A DNA stretch of 64,000 bases from Coprinus comatus (lineage: Eukaryota > Basidiomycota > Agaricomycetes > Agaricales > Agaricaceae): positions 868,001 through 932,000 of the forward strand of contig JAWPGT010000009.1 of the NCBI GenBank assembly GCA_034638255.1, read 5' to 3'. Position numbers and translations under genes: made by a program. The notes under the pieces are model-generated. The model ran no database searches. It was not told the origin of the DNA and worked only from the letters and a program-made list of their open reading frames with translations. Below, in pieces: positions 1-13,245 of this stretch (positions are counted from its first letter, which is position 1; each line of letters starts with the position of its first letter).

Positions 1-908
1 CCTGCTAGGTTAATCAGATTAATAGTACTTTAGGCAAGAATTCTTTTGTTTTACATGAATAAGAAGCTTGATGCCGTAAATTCATCTTGTCAGCCATTAA
101 CCAATAAATCAAGATGATCCAGATACCTCAGAACGCGTTGTCGATCCAAAAAACAAGGTCTGTCCATCTTCATGTATAGTCAATGAGCCTGTAGGGGATG
201 CGAAATCTAAATGGGACTGTGTAGAGCACGGATAGCACTAAACATACCATCGGATCCGTCATTTTGTGCGTAATTTGTATCCTCTGGTGCCAAGGTAGCC
301 GCTGAATGAGTATTCTTGAGTGCTGTCATGGAAGATGTAGGAGATGGATCGGCTGAAGAAGTCGTGCTTAGCCTCTGCGGAGCTGATAGGGAGTTATAAT
401 CCCTTTGGAGCAAGGGGTTTGGATTGTCGGAATCCTGGGTGTGGAATGACTGGAGAGTATCTTCGAGTTCACGGATTCGTGAAGTGAGTTGATCAATGTG
501 GTCGTGAAGCTCCTCTGTGCCGGTCAGAACCATTCGATTGTGTTTTCCATGTGTCAACACTCCTGTTGATTGTTGGCATTAATCAGGATATATGGAAACA
601 GACAGACAGACCATCAGGACATATAGAACCACATCCCCGAGAAACACATTTCTGGCATGGAACCTAACATGGAAATAGTAGCATTTGGTTAGCAGTACGC
701 TCTGGCACGAAACTACACTAGCGCCCGCTTCCGCGCCGAACATTCACATTTTGATCACACCGAAGCTTGAGCCTCCTACACTCTGCACAGGCAGTTGGGC
801 TAATGCTTGGAATCAACAGATATTTAACGTATGGGAGAAGGAGGACATACACTCTTCGGGTTTTCTTCTTGGCTTGGACTGTTCCTTATTCTTTCTTCCT
901 GCAGGCAT
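1..908 (-). CDS. Zn2Cys6 (GAL4-type) fungal transcription factor, 5' part
   Basis: Sequence-specific DNA-binding regulator, nuclear by family. Five exons join in phase: 908-853, 799-748, 663-612, 562-248 and 188-127; the next acceptor lies at the left edge, so the regulatory C-terminal domain is outside the window. The binuclear zinc cluster spans exons 2 and 3 and reads CAECRRLKLRCD, then PCQKC, then GCGSICPDG. It is followed by a coiled-coil linker (TEELHDHIDQLTSRIRELED) and the conserved strand GSLTIHEDGQTLFFG, an arrangement I know from a large basidiomycete family. The start at 908 is the nearest Met upstream of the cluster; an in-frame Met at 1004 is also possible. Target genes are unknown. 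Splice model is my inference; the family call is firm. Confidence 0.85.
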
Positions 909-1514
909 TAGAAGGTCTGACCCTTGAATAAAGTGTGGGGGAAGATCAGCGGCTGTATTTCGGTCAGTGTGGTGGTCAGAGGAAAAGAAAGGAGGGGCTT
1001 TCACGAAGGGTTGTTATGCGTCATTTGTATATGAATATTGGGGACGGTGTTGTAGGACAACCGACAAAATATCTACTTTCCGTACAAATACGCGGAGTAT
1101 GTCATCGTCCGCTCTCCACGAGTTCCCGGTCATGTGACTGTGGTAATAATATTCTGAGTTCCTGTTCTGGACAAACATAATTTAAACTTTACACTAACAT
1201 GTTTTGGATTCACTCTCTATCTCTCTATATGGAAAAGAAAAATATAAAAGCCGCCCTTTACCCGTCGTTCAACCCCCACCCCGCTATCGTAGTGCACATC
1301 TGATGGCACTGTGCTGGAAAGTTTTGTCCTTTAGGCTGTCACGTGGCATGATTTTACTTCATTTAACACGAACTATTAATAGAAGTGACCGTAAAGGATT
1401 CCCTAGAAGCTTGCTCGGTTGCTTCCAGCGTCCATTCGAGGACTACATAAAGTCCTATCGGCCTTCACATCATGTCTTTCCTCTTTTTTATCCCTACTCT
1501 ACCTACATCTACAT

Positions 1515-3741
1515 ATGTCGACGCTTTCCGATTCTTTCTTCGGACACGAGAAAAATCCGACTATATCTTCTACAGCCACAGCCACGGGCCCTTATTCAGG
1601 TCTTCCTATCACAACTTCTCCCCTGGGCGAGGACGACTGCTCAGATTATGGTGACATCGATTGCATTCCACCAACACACAAGCACCGTACTCTTATATTA
1701 TGCTTTGACGGCACAGGTTAGTCTTCCCGTGGTGTCCTTTCTTTCTGTGCAAGTATTCAAATGTTTGCTGTCTTCAGGTGACCAGTTCGACGATGATGTA
1801 GATATTTTTCTTGTGATTTCTTTTTTTGACACATCCTAAAAAGAAGCGAATAGAACTCCAATATCGTGAATTTCTTCTCACTACTAAAAAAGAATGATTC
1901 CTCCAAGCAACTAGTATACTATCAGGTGTGTGATACTCTCAGGCCAAGTTTACAAGGTTGATTAACATTTACAAAGGCAGGAATCGGAACATATACGATT
2001 CCTCAAATCGCAAAGCCGATGATGGCAAAGGTTCACAAAGCCCTAGACGCGATGATAGGCATACACTTAAACGCCCATGTAATGAGTAAGTACAAAAACA
2101 AAAAGAACGCGTTGGGTTCTAGTGTCTAATAACGAGTTAGGCGGTTATGAATTTTTGATGCAGAATTGTAAGCGCGCTAAGCCTTGTACATGAGGCCTGA
2201 GGGACTAAACTTGTGCTTAAACGCGACTTATCATCAGATCATTTTGGTGACAAGATTTTCCTGTTTGGTGAGATTCTCTCCTTCCTTTTTTCTTCCTCTT
2301 GCTTATTCCGGAATCATATAGGCTTTTCTAGAGGAGCATGTGAGTAACATTAAACGCCTTCTCGCAATCCATCTCTGATTTCAATCAGACACTGCTCGCG
2401 CATTGGCTGGAATGTGAGGCGTTTGTTATGTTTATTCAATGTTTATCTGACGTTGATGTCCCTAACTAGGATTCATAAGGTAAGGCTATCCTCGGCTATC
2501 CACTAATTAGTTCCAGATCATTGATTCATCAATCTCAATTCTAGGTTGGCCTTCTACCCAAGTGTAATTACCAACAAGTACCATTTGCCTATAAAATGTA
2601 TTCGAGAGAGGACGAAACTGGTTGGAGACAGAGTGCAGCTTTCAAGAAAGCCTTTTCCATTGATGTCGATATTGAGCTGCTAGCAGTCTGGTATGTGCCC
2701 TAAGACTATCTAACACTTATCTTATCTAATGAACTCATCCGGCTCTGTTAGGGACACTGTCGGATCTGTCGGTGTAATTCCGAGGAGACTACCATTTACG
2801 ACAATCAATACCCACGTTAAACATTTCCGACAGGCTTTGGCGCTTGACGAGCATCGCGTACGTTTCAAACCTAATTTCTTCAATCGTCCGACACCAGTGG
2901 AGATTGCCCTCGGTTTAAAATGGGGTCAGAAGGAGACCAAAAATAAACCTCATCGTCAGAAGACCTTGAGGGAGTTAGAACGCCAATATGCCCAAGGCGG
3001 CCAGCATATGACTGATGTGGAAGAAGTATGGTTTGCAGGATGTCATTGTGGTAAGCACGATCCGGTCTAAGATTATCTTCGGTAATCCGTATATAACCCT
3101 TGTTTCATTTGATAGATGTTGGGGGCGGAGCCGTTAGAAATGAAGAACGTAACAATCTCGCTCGACTTTCACTTCGTTGGATGGTGCGCGAATGTTTCAA
3201 ATTGAATACAGGAATACTCTTCGATCGCAAAATGTTCAACTTTATTGGTATGGATCCCGATATGTTATGGCCGGTCATTAAGCCTCGTCCGTCGCCGGTG
3301 TGCGAATTCTCCGGAGCGCCACCTCCATCAACACGACCATTCTTGGGTGTCTTAGGGGAAAACGGCATGATTCAAGAAGACAATTCTTTTGTAAACGAGG
3401 AAGAAGAGGAACTAGGAGACGCTAAGTCACCTATCAATGATATGCTGAAGATTTCGAAGTCATGGTGGCTCATGGAAGTTGTTCCACAAAAAATTCGATT
3501 CCAGAAAGATGATGATACCTGGACATCTAAACTCTCGTAAGTTTGATCAGTCATAGGCTCACCCGTGCCTTCATTAAGCATTTTATTGATTGTCAGAATC
3601 AATCGCGGTCGTGGTCGTGTGATACCGAAACAAGCAAGTGAAGGAGTGAAGATACATCGATCCGTGAGGATGAGGATGGAGTTGTTAGATTACAAGCCAA
3701 GGCCAAGAATCAATTTCGACAAGGTCCAATGGGTGGATTAA
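1515..3741 (+). CDS. DUF2235 / Tle1-like alpha/beta hydrolase
   Basis: Protein of 507 aa from 13 exons (1515-1716, 1778-1797, 1854-1925, 1977-2085, 2141-2167, 2238-2267, 2322-2339, 2389-2413, 2470-2479, 2545-2690, 2752-3050, 3116-3536, 3597-3741); the joined length is a multiple of three. It begins with a disordered 60-residue leader, then the DUF2235 core: LILCFDGTGDQFDDDNSN, the nucleophile elbow GFSRGAYTARA, VWDTVGSVG (acid) and CHCDVGGG (His), which together give the Ser-Asp-His triad of the T6SS Tle1 phospholipase fold. Several internal exons are tiny (10, 18, 20, 25 nt). Fungal members are probably lipases or esterases acting inside the cell; substrate unknown. No secretion signal at the chosen start. 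Confidence 0.88.
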
Positions 3742-4378
3742 AGGAATAGTGTAGGAATAGATTGGATAATTTTTATGGGATATTGGATATTGTGGAAATT
3801 AATCCCTGTATGTAGTTTTCTGGTCAAGTAATAACGAACGACCTGAGAATCAAACAAAAGTTAGACCTGGAGTCGCGTGAGTTATTAACTTCAAAGTTGC
3901 AGGGATCTCGGAAGTCTTACTTTGACTTTCCTCACTTGTTACTAACTGATTACTAATCCACGACATACAGATGGCCGGACCTCCGACCAACTCCCGGACC
4001 GCCAAACTCCCGTAAAAATAAAACTTTAAATAGTGTCACCATTTTCTGAAACTTATACACTCGACCGCGAACTCGGCGTAAGATATGCCCTTAACATTCA
4101 GTATAGCAAAAATGGTCATTCCTGGCATATACTTGATTTTATGTTGCCGAGCTCTCTGAATTACACAACAGATCATCATTGAAATGAGACGAGGCGGCCC
4201 GCTAAGCGGGCCACATCCTTCCCATCCACCGTTACACATGTATCTGGCTACCGTTATGGCCTGGGTGTGCCATCCGGTGGCCGATTCTCCGAAGAATAGT
4301 CGCGTGAGCAACAAGGTGTAGAAATACCTAAAAGATACAGGGGATAAAAGAACAATCCCTAAGTTCCTGGTTCCTATC
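3742..4378. other. Intergenic, DUF2235 gene to GH28 gene
   Basis: No gene seen. The last 60 bases before the GH28 start are pyrimidine/A rich, as expected for a fungal promoter and leader. A 134-codon open frame on the other strand (4440-4036) overlaps the GH28 start and has no recognisable domain. Confidence 0.5.
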
Positions 4379-6709
4379 ATGTCCTTCCCAGTGGCGTTCT
4401 TCCTGTCCTTGTATTTGACTTCTGCTGCTGCATGGACCACTTTTATTGTTCCACATTTACCTGGAGGAGATGATACGCCTGCACTTCTTCAAGAACTACC
4501 AAACCTTCAAAATGACGCTAGCATCATATTCAAAAAAGGCACTACTTATAACCTCTTTACCCCAATCAAGTTTCCCGTGTTGAACAACGTAGAGATTGTC
4601 ATTGAAGGGAATTTGACATACCCTTCGGACATTCCAACTGTACAAGGTATGTAAACTGTCGCTAATTGACGTCACCGTGACGCTACAACCCATTTTTCCC
4701 TCTAGCTATTGTCGCATCCTCTGTAGGTCTCGTGTAGATATACTCATTGAGACTCTACTAAAATACTATATTAGACATTCCCTGGCCATTGGTCTGTGAA
4801 ACAACCTTGTCCCGGTCCCCCCCACTTACTAACCCTTGTTTCAGGCTTTCTTTTACTGGTGGCAATAATGTCACTTTGAGGGGTACTACCGATCCAAAAT
4901 GGGGTTGGATAGATTGTCATGGACAAGGGGTATGTCACCTTGCAATTTTGACATTTAAGCAAACTAAACCCTCTCAAATTTAGTGGTGGGATGCCCATAT
5001 CCTAGTGAACCGACCTCATGGTATTGCGTTTGCCAAAATAAATAATGGTGTTATTCGCAATGTCAAGATATGGAAGGTCGGCAAATACATATCATCAGCA
5101 ACTTCGGCATTCATCTGACTCAAGTTATAAGCCTGTTGCTTGGAGTTTCTCCACGAGTGGGTCTAAAAATGTTCATGCATTCAATAATCGCATCTATGCT
5201 TTGTCGAATAGCAAAGTACGTTATCTCTACTTTTTATTCAAGAAGCTTAAAATGATAGTTGTACTTTACAGGGATTCCCATTCAATACGTGAGTCGATTA
5301 CTGCTATACCGCGGAATGAGATGATGGGCCTAAAATATAGCTATCTATATGATAGGGATGGTAAGTCCATTATACCCATTGCTAATGCGCCAAGTCTTCA
5401 TGTATAATATTTGAATAGGCTTCTCTGCTGGAGGAACAAACTTGCTTTTTGAGAAGAACTACATTCAAAATGGCGATGATTGCCTGACTGTTGGAAATGG
5501 GGCCAAGGATATTATATTCCGGTGAGTCTATGACATTTGAACTCACTAATATCTTATCACTTTTGGTTTAGGGATACCTACTGTGAAGGTGGACATGGAT
5601 TGTCAATTGGATCACTGGGCAAAGGTGGTCAGGTCGCAAATGTCCAAAATGTTTTGTGAGGGCGTACTCCTCTCCTCCTTATCCTATGCTTATACAGATT
5701 TATTGTCAGAATCGAGAATGTTGTAATGGTAGTATCTATTCAAGCTCAGTCTATTATCTAGCGCTATAACTGTATCCCGGTGATTCAGGTCAACTCTTTG
5801 TATGGAGCACGCTTCAAGAGCTGGACAGGTGGAAATGGAGTGGCTAGAAAGTAGGTTGAATATCATCAGTCTCACTGTGATCATCACCGAACCGATTGCT
5901 AGTATCACCTGGAGAAACATTGCGTTTTCTGGTGTACCATTCCCAGTAAGCTGTTTCTTTTCCCGTCTCTTATACAAGCAATCGTGACTCGTATGCGACT
6001 TAGATCTATATCACACAAAAGTAAAAAAAACAATGTCTAATCATGTGGTCATATACTGATACATGCTTACAATTAGCTACTGGGATCAGAATGTAAACAT
6101 CTTTCTCGCGAATCGATCTTGGAACTTACTGATTTATACGCACAGCTCGGACCTCAGCCCAATAACACTAGTACTAATAGTACACGCATTGAAGATTTCT
6201 TGTTTGAAAACTTCGCCGGTCAAATCCTGGAGTAAGTTTCTCATGTTGATGATGGTTAGTTATTTGGGTACTTACTTTTCTCAGTACCCCGTTTGTCGAG
6301 GGAACATGTGTTACCGATCCGTGCTGGTAATCTATATCAGTCTTCATAGCAACTGACGCATATCCGATCACTTACTGGTAGGTATTTTGTCCCGAAGGCA
6401 ACTGGGAAAGAAGTTGCTATTTTTGACCTTTACCCAAACACCGGTATGATTATCTGAACCGATGTTCAAATGAGTTTCTATTGATAACCACATACACTTA
6501 AGCATCTGATATACGCACCAAAAAAATCTTCGCAACGACGAAGACCGGGGAACCTGTTGACGTCATGTGCGATCCAAATACTGTGAGCCTTCCAATCGAA
6601 GTATTGCTCTAATACGATAGAATAACATTGTAATAATCTCTAGATCCCTAATGATGTCGGTTTCAAGTGTTGGAACGGGAGATTTGTGCGTACACCTTCC
6701 GGTATTTGA
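4379..6709 (+). CDS. Glycoside hydrolase family 28 (polygalacturonase-type pectinase)
   Basis: Secreted right-handed beta-helix enzyme hydrolysing pectin (polygalacturonan or rhamnogalacturonan). Twenty exons: 4379-4646, 4706-4722, 4775-4791, 4845-4929, 4984-5076, 5132-5215, 5272-5288, 5356-5360, 5419-5521, 5572-5655, 5698-5728, 5789-5850, 5903-5945, 6004-6020, 6077-6092, 6146-6231, 6285-6326, 6382-6442, 6503-6582, 6644-6709. A signal peptide (MSFPVAFFLSLYLTSAAA) is followed by all family catalytic motifs: NTDG (built across a 5-nt exon), NGDDCL, GGHGLSIGSLG and ARFKSW (the R-x-K site). The exon at 6382-6442 is one T short in the run near 6420; restoring phase there recovers the conserved IFDLYPNT segment. 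Endo versus exo action cannot be decided here. Regulation not visible. Confidence 0.88.
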
Positions 6710-7332
6710 AGTAGCACGCTATATCAGAAAACTTTGACCATCTGCCATTACTATGTATACTATGTCCGTTGATTGGACTTCAGTTATTGATGATGAGGCC
6801 CGGAGTGATCCATGGTCCATGATGCCGCAGTCGCTGGCATCTCATTTAAAGTGGGAACTTCTCGAAGCTTGATCACTATCAGCATACTAAGGCTAAAACC
6901 ATATTACGAACGCTGATATGATTCAATGAATCTGCGCAATATATTTTGTTCTGTGAGTGAACCTTTTTCTTGCCCACTTTTAAAGAAAAATAATTCCATA
7001 CTACAAATGAATATTAGTGTAATACTCTGTAAGCTTGACCTTCAGAAATATACCAGTAAATCCGCCGATGAAAACGCTTCCATCAGTAAGTGACTCTGAC
7101 AGATGTTCCCAATGAACACTTGTAATGGACTGCGCATTGCTACATGGCGTTCCTAATCATCAAGTGTAATTTCTTCCATCCTATTGCCCACTGTATAATT
7201 ATGGACCTCTGTCCTGAAGACCCGATTGGTGATTCTCTATGAGTATATGCTAGTATATTTACTTCATTCACCGGCGTTGTGGCCTGATGAGAATATTACA
7301 AACAAAGCGCTCAACTGGCCTCAACTCCCGTG
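6710..7332. other. Intergenic, GH28 gene to seven-helix gene
   Basis: AT-rich, no coding signal I can support. Contains the GH28 3' end and the upstream region of the next gene. Confidence 0.5.
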
Positions 7333-7339
7333 TATAAAA
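7333..7339 (+). promoter_or_regulatory. TATA-like box for seven-helix membrane gene
   Basis: TATAAAA lies 60 bases upstream of the start codon at 7399. Position and match are good; no expression evidence. Confidence 0.4.
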
Positions 7340-7398
7340 TCTATGTTTCAGTGGCACATCATCTTTGCTCACAGCCCCTGTTATCTTGTATCCTCACA

Positions 7399-8632
7399 AT
7401 GTCAGACTCAGAGAACCCCATTCGCCAATTCGAGCATGCATACTATATTGGCAACTACATGAGTGGGATACTCTATGGTGAATTTTACTCTTTCTAACTC
7501 CCTAAGAGCCGGACACTAATGTTGTGGCTATGTGTGAAACTTTAGGCGTGGAGCTTTTTCTCTACTTTCTGACGCTGAGGAAATTACGCAGGCCCAGAGC
7601 AGGTTCCGCTGGAACCAAGTTATTCTATGCAATTTATAGCACTATTGCATTGATTCTCCTCACAATTGATATCACCTGCAATGCAGTTTGGGGAGAGTTA
7701 ATGTGGATCGAGGGGCGAGAGCTTCCTCAAGGAGTCCTCGAGTTTTTTACGACCCAAGTATCAGCTTGGTATCAAACATTCGGGTCAACTACTGTTGTTG
7801 CCCTAATATTCATGGGTGATGCTTTATTGGTATGATATGCATTATGAGTCTATTTAGTTCCTTGTACTCACAAGTATTCTGTTTTCAGTTACATCGACTT
7901 TTCATATTCTATGGATCAAGATGGTTGATTGTGATCATCCCAGTTCTGGTGTATCTGGCAGGTTTTGGTACGTCATAATAACGGAGTCTCTCACACTACC
8001 TGTCAGGCTAATTATATTTCTTAAGCACTGGCCATCATCCAACTCGTCGTAGCTGGGAAACCTGGAGGAAACTTCTTTGGTGGGAAGAGTATCGATTTTG
8101 GTATTCCATACTATGCCATCACTATTGGGCTCAACGTCATCATTACTGCAATGATATGCGCGCGTCTCCACCGATTGGTTAGTGAAATAAATCGCATCAA
8201 CAAATTTTCTACACGGATATCCGAGACTTTACGAATGACACATACTGGGGTTTTGATTGAATCTGCGGCATTGTACAGTATGGTGGGCATCATGTTTTTG
8301 ATCCCATATGCCAAAGGAAGTCAAATGGCCATTGGTTTTGGCCAAGTGTGGGCCAAACTTACAGTAAGTACTAAACCATTGATTTTCGCCATGTTTATAG
8401 AATTATGCTTACCATTGTGATGATGGTATAACAGTGTATCTGCCCTCAGATGATCATCTACAGGATGGCGAGTGGTCGTGCATGGACTAGAGAGCGGATA
8501 ACCGAAGCTCAGAGTACCATTGTACATCCTCCTCCGCCCAGCTGCGATATAGAAAGAAATGCCCAGTCACAGCCAGAGCCTGAGGATTACGACAACGACA
8601 AGAAGAATAGTTTGACTTCAGGCCATTATTAG
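7399..8632 (+). CDS. Seven-transmembrane protein, agaricomycete family of unknown function
   Basis: Five exons (7399-7477, 7546-7829, 7889-7967, 8026-8363, 8435-8632) give 325 aa in phase. Seven hydrophobic stretches can be counted: the region around ILYGVELFLYFLTL, LFYAIYSTIALILLTIDI, STTVVALIFMGDALLLHRLF, LIVIIPVLVYLAGFALAIIQL, YAITIGLNVIITAMICARL, IESAALYSMVGIMFLIPY and a last one ending at CICPQMIIYRMASGRAW. The tail is charged and Pro/Glu rich, probably cytosolic. The architecture resembles fungal GPCR-like proteins that are common as paralogues in mushrooms, but I see no sequence motif that fixes a ligand or G-protein coupling. Function left open. Confidence 0.8.
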
Positions 8633-10250
8633 ACAGCGGACTGGTATTGTCGTCTTAAGGCTGTGTTGACTACGATCCATTCGAGAGTATGACTTTCATG
8701 TACAGGTTACAGCATTAAAATGAATATTATGAAGGGGTTATAGAATCTCAAAGAGGAATTTTGATGTGGGGAAAAACAAAAAGATGACTCTACTGGCGGG
8801 TTTAATAGCTCGTATACTTGTACGAGAGCTGTAGACTCCAGAGTAAGTCTATGCAAGCGCGGACTAGGACATATTCTCAATAGGTGACCAATAAATCAAA
8901 CATTGACAACCATGCCAGTGGTACTAGCCGAACGGTCTTAAAATCTCACATGAGCCAAATGATTTGAGCGCTTGAGCCTGTGATAGATCAAATGTCTCCT
9001 CAACTCGTTACTATACCACGGATATCCCTAATCACATCATCGTCTACCATTGTCATCTTGAATGACATGCACTACATATCTGTTTTTCGATAAAACATCA
9101 GAGACATTAGCTTGATTCAACCAATATTACTTCTCACATTTTCCTTATACACTCGTTTCTTTCGGTTACCTCGTGTTTAATATATCTAAAACGCCACTCA
9201 ACGCGAAACACAAAATAGGGACTAAAACAGATTAGCGTACCGGTGATGTCACCGAATTTACATTTTGATCCCGAGTCGAACGAGTCACACCCGGACTTCC
9301 GAGTTCCTCCTTCATTGTTCTACTTCGGTTTTTTTTCTAGGATCATCGAGCCCTCCTCCTGTCAACTAACAAATGTTGATCCGAACCACTTTTATTATTG
9401 ATTACTAGTTCTCGTTGCAGCACGGCATACGTGGTTTTTTTATCAAGTATTTCTTTGATACTTGTGCAACAAATTGTGTGACGTTGACCTATCAGGAAAC
9501 TGGGCCACACATCTTTTAAAAATCGCCAGGAATTTAATTACACCTGCTCCGAGTCAGCGCTCAGTCCGCCACGTCCGCTTGACGACACTTTGGATCCGTT
9601 GATGGGTATAAACCCCTTGAGGCTGTGTATACGGAGAACTGGAGCATTGGCGGGCCTACCGCACATCCTGATTCGTGATTCATTAAAATCCAACTGTCTT
9701 ACAACAAATCTGGAACAATCGCTGACTGGTACAACGATATTGTGGAAGCTGACACTAATCAAACAATTGCAGTGTTGACGGGATGCTTACCGTACTACTC
9801 GAAGTGATGGGCTTTGTGAGTTGTCATTTTCTCCTCTCCTCTCCTCTCATTATGAAGGCCAATGAATCTCAAGGATCTCCCCCACTCCGCAGGGAGAGGC
9901 GATGCGAATCTCGTCCTGATTGTCCCGAATTAACTTGTTATTCTGTACGTCTGTTGCTTGGCTGTTCTCTGTGTTGACTCAAGAACAAACTGCGTGAATA
10001 TCTTGTGTTAGTGTCCTTGTCGGCTTTTCTTGGCCGATATGATTATGGGAAGAATTGAAGGGATCAACACCAATACGGTTACATGGAGACAAACATAGAT
10101 TATCGCCCGGAGGCGCACTGGACTCCATCACATGCGACAGCGGTTTCATGAGCAGTGCCTCATCCCGCAACTACTCGTTACATCTTTCTATGTATTTGAT
10201 TGACTCGTATTGACTCCTTATTCAAACCTATTATTATGAGTTTCGCTCAG
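8633..10250. other. Gene-poor stretch
   Basis: About 1.6 kb without a supportable gene. Overlapping open frames of 60-75 codons on both strands near 9540-9980 lack motifs and codon bias. A CT-rich tract (around 9827-9847) and several TATT-type AT-rich patches are present. Confidence 0.5.
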
Positions 10251-10257
10251 TATAAAG
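10251..10257 (+). promoter_or_regulatory. TATA-like box for small secreted protein gene
   Basis: TATAAAG about 100 bases upstream of the start codon at 10358, within a typical spacing for fungal secreted-protein genes, and followed by a CT-rich leader. Confidence 0.4.
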
Positions 10258-10357
10258 ACTCGAACCCTGAATCGTTATAATCATCATTCCAGTTCCCTTT
10301 TATTCCTCGTTTACAAACAACCTTCAACCTTAGCAACTTAATACCACCTACTGCGCC

Positions 10358-10668
10358 ATGCAATTCACAGCAATTTTTGTTGCCCTCTTCTGTGTATTAC
10401 TCTCGGAATGGCTTTACCGGTTCCCGCAGCTTCTACAACAGGTAAATACTTAAAGGATTTCCATTCCACAGCATCGATCGCTGACTTGAACACTATCTTA
10501 GCATCTGCCACTACAACTAGTAAACCACCTTTTGCATTGCCAACTGGTGGAACTACAAACTGCAATGTCCATTGCGACCCTGCTTTCCTTCGAGCAGCTG
10601 ATGACGAAGATCCAGAAATTGGAGCACACTATCGTCGCGCTTGCCGTCGCTCTTGCTACAACAACTAA
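10358..10668 (+). CDS. Small secreted cysteine-containing protein, reading frame interrupted near 10405
   Basis: The first 16 codons (MQFTAIFVALFCVLLS) are a textbook signal peptide. The downstream frame continues as MALPVPAASTTG, then a short acidic/basic domain with four cysteines (NCNVHC near the middle and ACRRSC near the end), about 100 aa in all. The two frames are offset by one missing base at 10404-10406: adding one G to the GG there gives an uninterrupted signal peptide plus the cleavage-like LSGMALPVPAAS. The alternative is a 38-nt intron (GT at 10390 region, CAG just before CTTCTACAACAG), which keeps the frame but shortens the signal peptide. I favour the missing base. No recognised family; effector-like size and layout. 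Confidence 0.6.
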
Positions 10669-11920
10669 TTCCAATTCCTCGGACCCCAGCCGTTCTTATT
10701 ATTGATTTTTTTTTCTCTGTGTTCCGGTGGACTCCATTTTTCCCGACTTGTTAAATATTTTTTCGAGATTACGGTGCTAACATTCTTTCTGGATAAATTA
10801 TTTTTGCTTTGATTTTTTCTCTCGATGTAATATGACAATGTAATATGTAGTCTATACCCGCCCTTTCTTATTTCCTCCCATTAATAGTTACTATCTACTA
10901 CTACTCTGTCAATGGCAACCGTTTCCCAGTAGTATCATCATACTTGTTTTCGTTCCTTTTTCCTCTGTTTTTTTTTAATGAATGATCATCGTTCGTTTCC
11001 TTCAACTCCCAAGATAGTTATATTTAGCATCGCAGGAGATTGATGTATAAAGCTGATGTTAGTATCTGGTATATATATATATATTTATCTTTGTTGCCAC
11101 TCTGGTTACGATATACAACCTGAGATACGCATTCCTCCTATTTCTCTAACACTTTTTTTTTTAGTCGTGGCATCGGGAAAATTCGTGCGGTACTAGGATA
11201 ACAGAAAAAAAGGATCAGTCACAACGAATAGTAGTCGTCTATTTTTTTTTGTTAAACAACTATCACTGTTGTATATGTACGTGCCAACTCAAGAGTACAT
11301 CTCACCTCGACTTCGTATACAAGAGAGATCAGATACTCATTGTTTTTGAACACGTACAAGCAATCAATATTCCAAAACATTTGATTGATGAATCGGATAG
11401 GTTTAGGGTGTCAAATAGTACTAGTATGCAGACTACTAGATAAGTACAGATGCTAAATTACAGATGCTAAAATCACAGCGACTGTTGAAAGGCGAGTTAC
11501 TCGCTAGGGGTGCGAGGGCCCGGTGTTGTCACAACCTCAAGAGTACACCATTCATGAAGAATGGCGGAGCTTTACCGGTGAACATGGTGGTATCAAACTA
11601 AAGAGAAAATTTACACTGGTGTTGTATTAAATACTACTACCCGTTTCCCACACAGCCATGAGGCTGTCCCCACACTGTCCCAAGACAAGTTCGGTGTGAC
11701 GGACTGATGTACGAGTACAATTAATGTCCAATTCACTCTTATTCGTTGTAGAGATAACACCACAGCATTACTGCCATTTTTGAAATACTGGTCCCAACAG
11801 TCGCCTCACATGCTGATACTGCACAAATCAGTGATGTGTTGGTCCTTAAATATTGAAACACCATGCATAAACTTCTCAAATTAGTACTATCTAAATTTGA
11901 TGGATAGCTGTCTATACTAA
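10669..11920. other. Gene-poor stretch
   Basis: 3' region of the small secreted protein gene: T-rich runs, an (AT)n patch near 11073-11085 and otherwise nothing coding that I can support. Confidence 0.5.
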
Positions 11921-11935
11921 TCCAACTTGCCCCAC

Positions 11936-12003
11936 ACATCTTGCATTGAACACAGGACCTTTATAACCTCGGTCTACTGCTCTCCCAACTGAACTATGTT
12001 CCC
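11936..12003 (-). other. tRNA-like degenerate sequence
   Basis: On the minus strand the block begins GGGAACA and contains TAGTTCAGTTGGGAGAGCA, a full match to the internal A box of eukaryotic tRNA genes, and later GTGTTCAA, a weak B box. The acceptor and T stems do not pair, and no anticodon stem folds well. This is best read as a decayed tRNA or the head of a tRNA-derived SINE, not a working tRNA. Confidence 0.35.
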
Positions 12004-12478
12004 TTTTTAAGCGCCCACTTTAATAATATGCAACACCAACCCAATATAATATATACTGAGCATAAGATAGATGGGTGCTGAGTGCTAAATAATAACCAGG
12101 TAATGACCGTGTGCTTTAATATATGGATCGTATCCCTCGGTGTCGATTCTCATTTAGATTGTGCAGAACTGTACAGACATACACATACACGTTGACGACC
12201 CTTTGGCAAGCAGAACTCTCACGTCAATTAATACATCACAGGATTACGACATGCGGTTGCCGCACAACGTTGGTTTACCAGCACTGATTGGGATATGCAA
12301 GTACGGCGACGAGAAAGCGATATTATAAATCATACAATGTACATTCAAGGCTCATAGGACAAAAGAAACAGGAGAGTAGTATATCAGAGCGACCGACGGC
12401 AAAACCAGGCCAGCATGTATACAAAAGACGATGAAACATATAATTCATATAACACGACAATGTTATGCATCTAGCCAT

Positions 12479-13245
<767 letters not shown>

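Noticed and set aside
1204..1839. Long plus-strand open frame of 211 codons overlapping the DUF2235 first exon
   Set aside because: Different frame from the conserved exon, no motif, and it covers the promoter; a chance frame.
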